From positions 8,205 to 15,170 of the forward strand of contig JAFNGM010000181.1 in NCBI GenBank assembly GCA_017885225.1: 6,966 nucleotides of DNA. The letters run 5' to 3'. The notes under the pieces were generated by a model. That model ran no database searches, was not told where the DNA came from, and was given only the letters and a program-made list of their open reading frames with translations. Below are positions 5,623-6,966 of the stretch, one piece after another (position 1 is the stretch's first letter; every line of letters starts with the position of its first letter). This stretch comes from Syntrophaceae bacterium. GTDB lineage: Bacteria > Desulfobacterota > Syntrophia > Syntrophales > UBA2185. The translations under genes and the position numbers were made by a program.

Positions 5623-6597
5623 ATGTACTTTCCTGCATATCGACCGCGGCGACTGAGGAAAAATGAAAATTTCCGGAGGATGATCAGGGAGACGAAGGTA
5701 TCCGTTGATGATCTGGTGTATCCCCTTTTCACGATTTCCGGGAAGGATGTGAAGAAACCGATCAGCTCCATGCCCGGAAATTTTCAGATGTCCATTGATC
5801 ATTTAGTCAAAGAAGTTCAAAAAATAAAGGAAGCGGGAATACCCGCCGTTCTTCTCTTCGGCATCCCGGAGAAAAAGGACGAAACGGCATCGGGCGCCTT
5901 TATCAAGGACGGCATTATTCAGCAGGCCGTAAAAAGGATAAAAGACAGGGTTCCCGATATTGTGGTCATTACCGATGTGTGCCTTTGCGAATACACGAGC
6001 CACGGGCACTGTGGGATGCTCGAAAAAAACGATGTGGATAACGACACTACTCTGGAAGTTCTCGCGGAAACGGCATTGTCTCACGCACGGGCGGGTGCGG
6101 ACATGGTCGCCCCCTCTGCCATGATGGACGGCCAGGTCGGCGCGATCAGGGAAGCCCTTGATGAAGCAGGATACGAAAACCTACCCATCATGGCCTACTC
6201 CGCGAAATATGCGTCCTGCTTCTACGGGCCCTTCCGTGAGGCTGCCGAGAGCACGCCGAAATTCGGTGACCGCAAGTCCTATCAGATGGACCCCGCAAAT
6301 GCAGATGAGGCGATCCGGGAAATCAGTCTCGATGTCGAAGAAGGGGCCGATATCATCATGGTAAAACCTGCCCTCCCCTATCTCGATATCATTCGCAGGG
6401 CGAGAGAGGAATTTGACCTCCCCATCGCCGCCTATAATGTGAGTGGCGAGTTTGCCATGATCAACGCAGCGGCCAAACTCGGCTGGATCGATGGAGAAAA
6501 GGCGATGATGGAATCCCTTACCTCCATCAAAAGGGCGGGAGCGGACATCATCATCACCTACTTTGCCCCGGAAGCGGCCAAGCTTCTTAGGACATAG
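5623..6597 (+). CDS. hemB: Porphobilinogen synthase (delta-aminolevulinic acid dehydratase)
   Basis: This 324-residue cytosolic enzyme condenses two 5-aminolevulinates to porphobilinogen. The active-site zinc ligands are present as Cys120, Cys122 and Cys130 in [14 protein letters not shown], so this is the zinc-dependent type rather than the Asp-rich magnesium type. The Schiff-base lysines are Lys195 (MAYSAKYAS) and Lys248 ([11 protein letters not shown]). The N-terminal arm [14 protein letters not shown] and the [11 protein letters not shown] segment (216-226) are also characteristic. Length is normal. The ATG at 5623 has AAGGAG at 5611-5616 with a 6-nt spacer, the best ribosome binding site among the complete genes, and the gene starts 18 nt after the cobA-hemD stop, so it is in the same operon. 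Confidence 0.98.
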   Translation: MYFPAYRPRRLRKNENFRRMIRETKVSVDDLVYPLFTISGKDVKKPISSMPGNFQMSIDHLVKEVQKIKEAGIPAVLLFGIPEKKDETASGAFIKDGIIQQAVKRIKDRVPDIVVITDVCLCEYTSHGHCGMLEKNDVDNDTTLEVLAETALSHARAGADMVAPSAMMDGQVGAIREALDEAGYENLPIMAYSAKYASCFYGPFREAAESTPKFGDRKSYQMDPANADEAIREISLDVEEGADIIMVKPALPYLDIIRRAREEFDLPIAAYNVSGEFAMINAAAKLGWIDGEKAMMESLTSIKRAGADIIITYFAPEAAKLLRT

Positions 6598-6625
6598 TTG
6601 AGAATTTTTTTAAAGAGAGGATAGT

Positions 6626-6966
6626 ATGAAGATCATAAAATATACCGATGTCAGCGCCACCCCATTTGAAAGCGACAAAGTGAAGGGCGTCTTAGGTCGC
6701 GTCGTGATCGGCAAGAATGACGGCGCGGATAACTTTTGTATGCGCGTCTTTGAGATTGCTCCCGGCGGAAATACGCCGAAACATGCCCATGATTGGGAAC
6801 ACGAGATATTTATTCATGCAGGTGAAGGCGAAATTTACCATAATGGCCGATGGAATCCGGCCAGGTATGGAAACGTGGTGTTTATGCCGGCGAATGAAGA
6901 ACATCAGATAAGAAACACCGGCAAGGAGCCTTTCGTTTTTATCTGCCTTATTCCCTCGAAAGCCCC
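6626..6966 (+). CDS. Small single-domain cupin protein, 3' end beyond the window
   Basis: The visible 113 residues form nearly a whole single-domain cupin (cupin_2 type). Motif 1 appears as GGNTPKHAHDWEHEIFIHAGEG (residues 47-68, split here by H53, H55, E58/H59/E60 as candidate metal ligands), and motif 2 matches G-x5-P-x4-H-x3-N exactly (G82, P88, H93, N97). The ligand set would bind one divalent metal in a beta-barrel. There is no signal peptide. The ATG has AGAGAGG at 6614-6620 with a 5-nt spacer, and the gene begins 28 nt after hemB on the same strand with no convincing terminator between, so it is probably co-transcribed. Its role is unknown; position suggests a link to tetrapyrrole or metal handling, but unrelated cupins are common passengers. 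Few residues are likely to be missing, since such proteins are about 110-125 residues long. Confidence 0.9.
   Translation, partial: MKIIKYTDVSATPFESDKVKGVLGRVVIGKNDGADNFCMRVFEIAPGGNTPKHAHDWEHEIFIHAGEGEIYHNGRWNPARYGNVVFMPANEEHQIRNTGKEPFVFICLIPSKA

Noticed and set aside
6570..6612. Terminator after hemB
   Set aside because: A 5-bp GAAGC/GCTTC stem lies inside the hemB coding end, but the T-run at 6605-6611 is about 20 nt away, so there is no proper stem-plus-T-run.
251..6966. An undescribed defence, mobile or novel enzymatic system
   Set aside because: All complete genes belong to known tetrapyrrole families with key residues intact; only the cupin lacks an assignable role, and there are no transposase, toxin, nuclease or CRISPR signals.

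Overview
The window is one tightly packed, co-directional (+ strand) tetrapyrrole-biosynthesis operon. In order it holds a precorrin-2 dehydrogenase/sirohydrochlorin ferrochelatase-type gene, a HemX/CcsA-type multi-pass membrane protein, hemA (glutamyl-tRNA reductase), hemC (hydroxymethylbilane synthase), a cobA-hemD fusion (uroporphyrinogen-III C-methyltransferase plus uroporphyrinogen-III synthase), hemB (porphobilinogen synthase), and the start of a small cupin protein cut by the window end. No gene is broken. No RNA gene, CRISPR array, transposase or phage gene was seen.

Organism: the use of the C5 (glutamyl-tRNA) route, the fused CobA-HemD, the precorrin-2 dehydrogenase and HemX/CcsA genes directly before hemA, and the mixed ATG/GTG/TTG starts fit an anaerobic Desulfobacterota ('deltaproteobacterial', for example Syntrophia-like) genome. 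An anaerobic Firmicute is the main alternative. This rests on gene order and protein character, not on a search.

Layout: 1-250 is a non-coding leader. It carries two palindromes with the same 6-5-6 architecture (TTTCAA-N5-TTGAAA at 60-76 and 224-240) and a nested inverted-repeat element between them (134-231). Genes 1 and 2 overlap by up to 8 bp (251-898, 891-1715); hemA follows after 4 nt (1720-2982). hemC (3009-3926) has an 11-bp tandem duplication between its Shine-Dalgarno sequence and its TTG start. The 157 nt between hemC and cobA-hemD (4084-5604) is nearly filled by a C-run/G-run hairpin repeat whose ends form long inverted and direct repeats that reach into the hemC 3' end. hemB (5623-6597) and the cupin gene (6626 to beyond the window) follow with short gaps and good ribosome binding sites.

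How the genes work together: HemA makes glutamate-1-semialdehyde (the next enzyme, HemL, is not in the window). HemB makes porphobilinogen, HemC polymerises it, the HemD half closes the ring to uroporphyrinogen III, the CobA half methylates it to precorrin-2, and the first gene product oxidises that to sirohydrochlorin and may insert iron to give siroheme. The operon is therefore aimed at the siroheme/sirohydrochlorin branch. No hemE is visible, so heme, if made, may come by the siroheme-dependent (Ahb) route encoded elsewhere or just downstream (inference). I do not see an undescribed biological system here; the unexplained parts are the leader, the hemC start, the intergenic repeat and the cupin.
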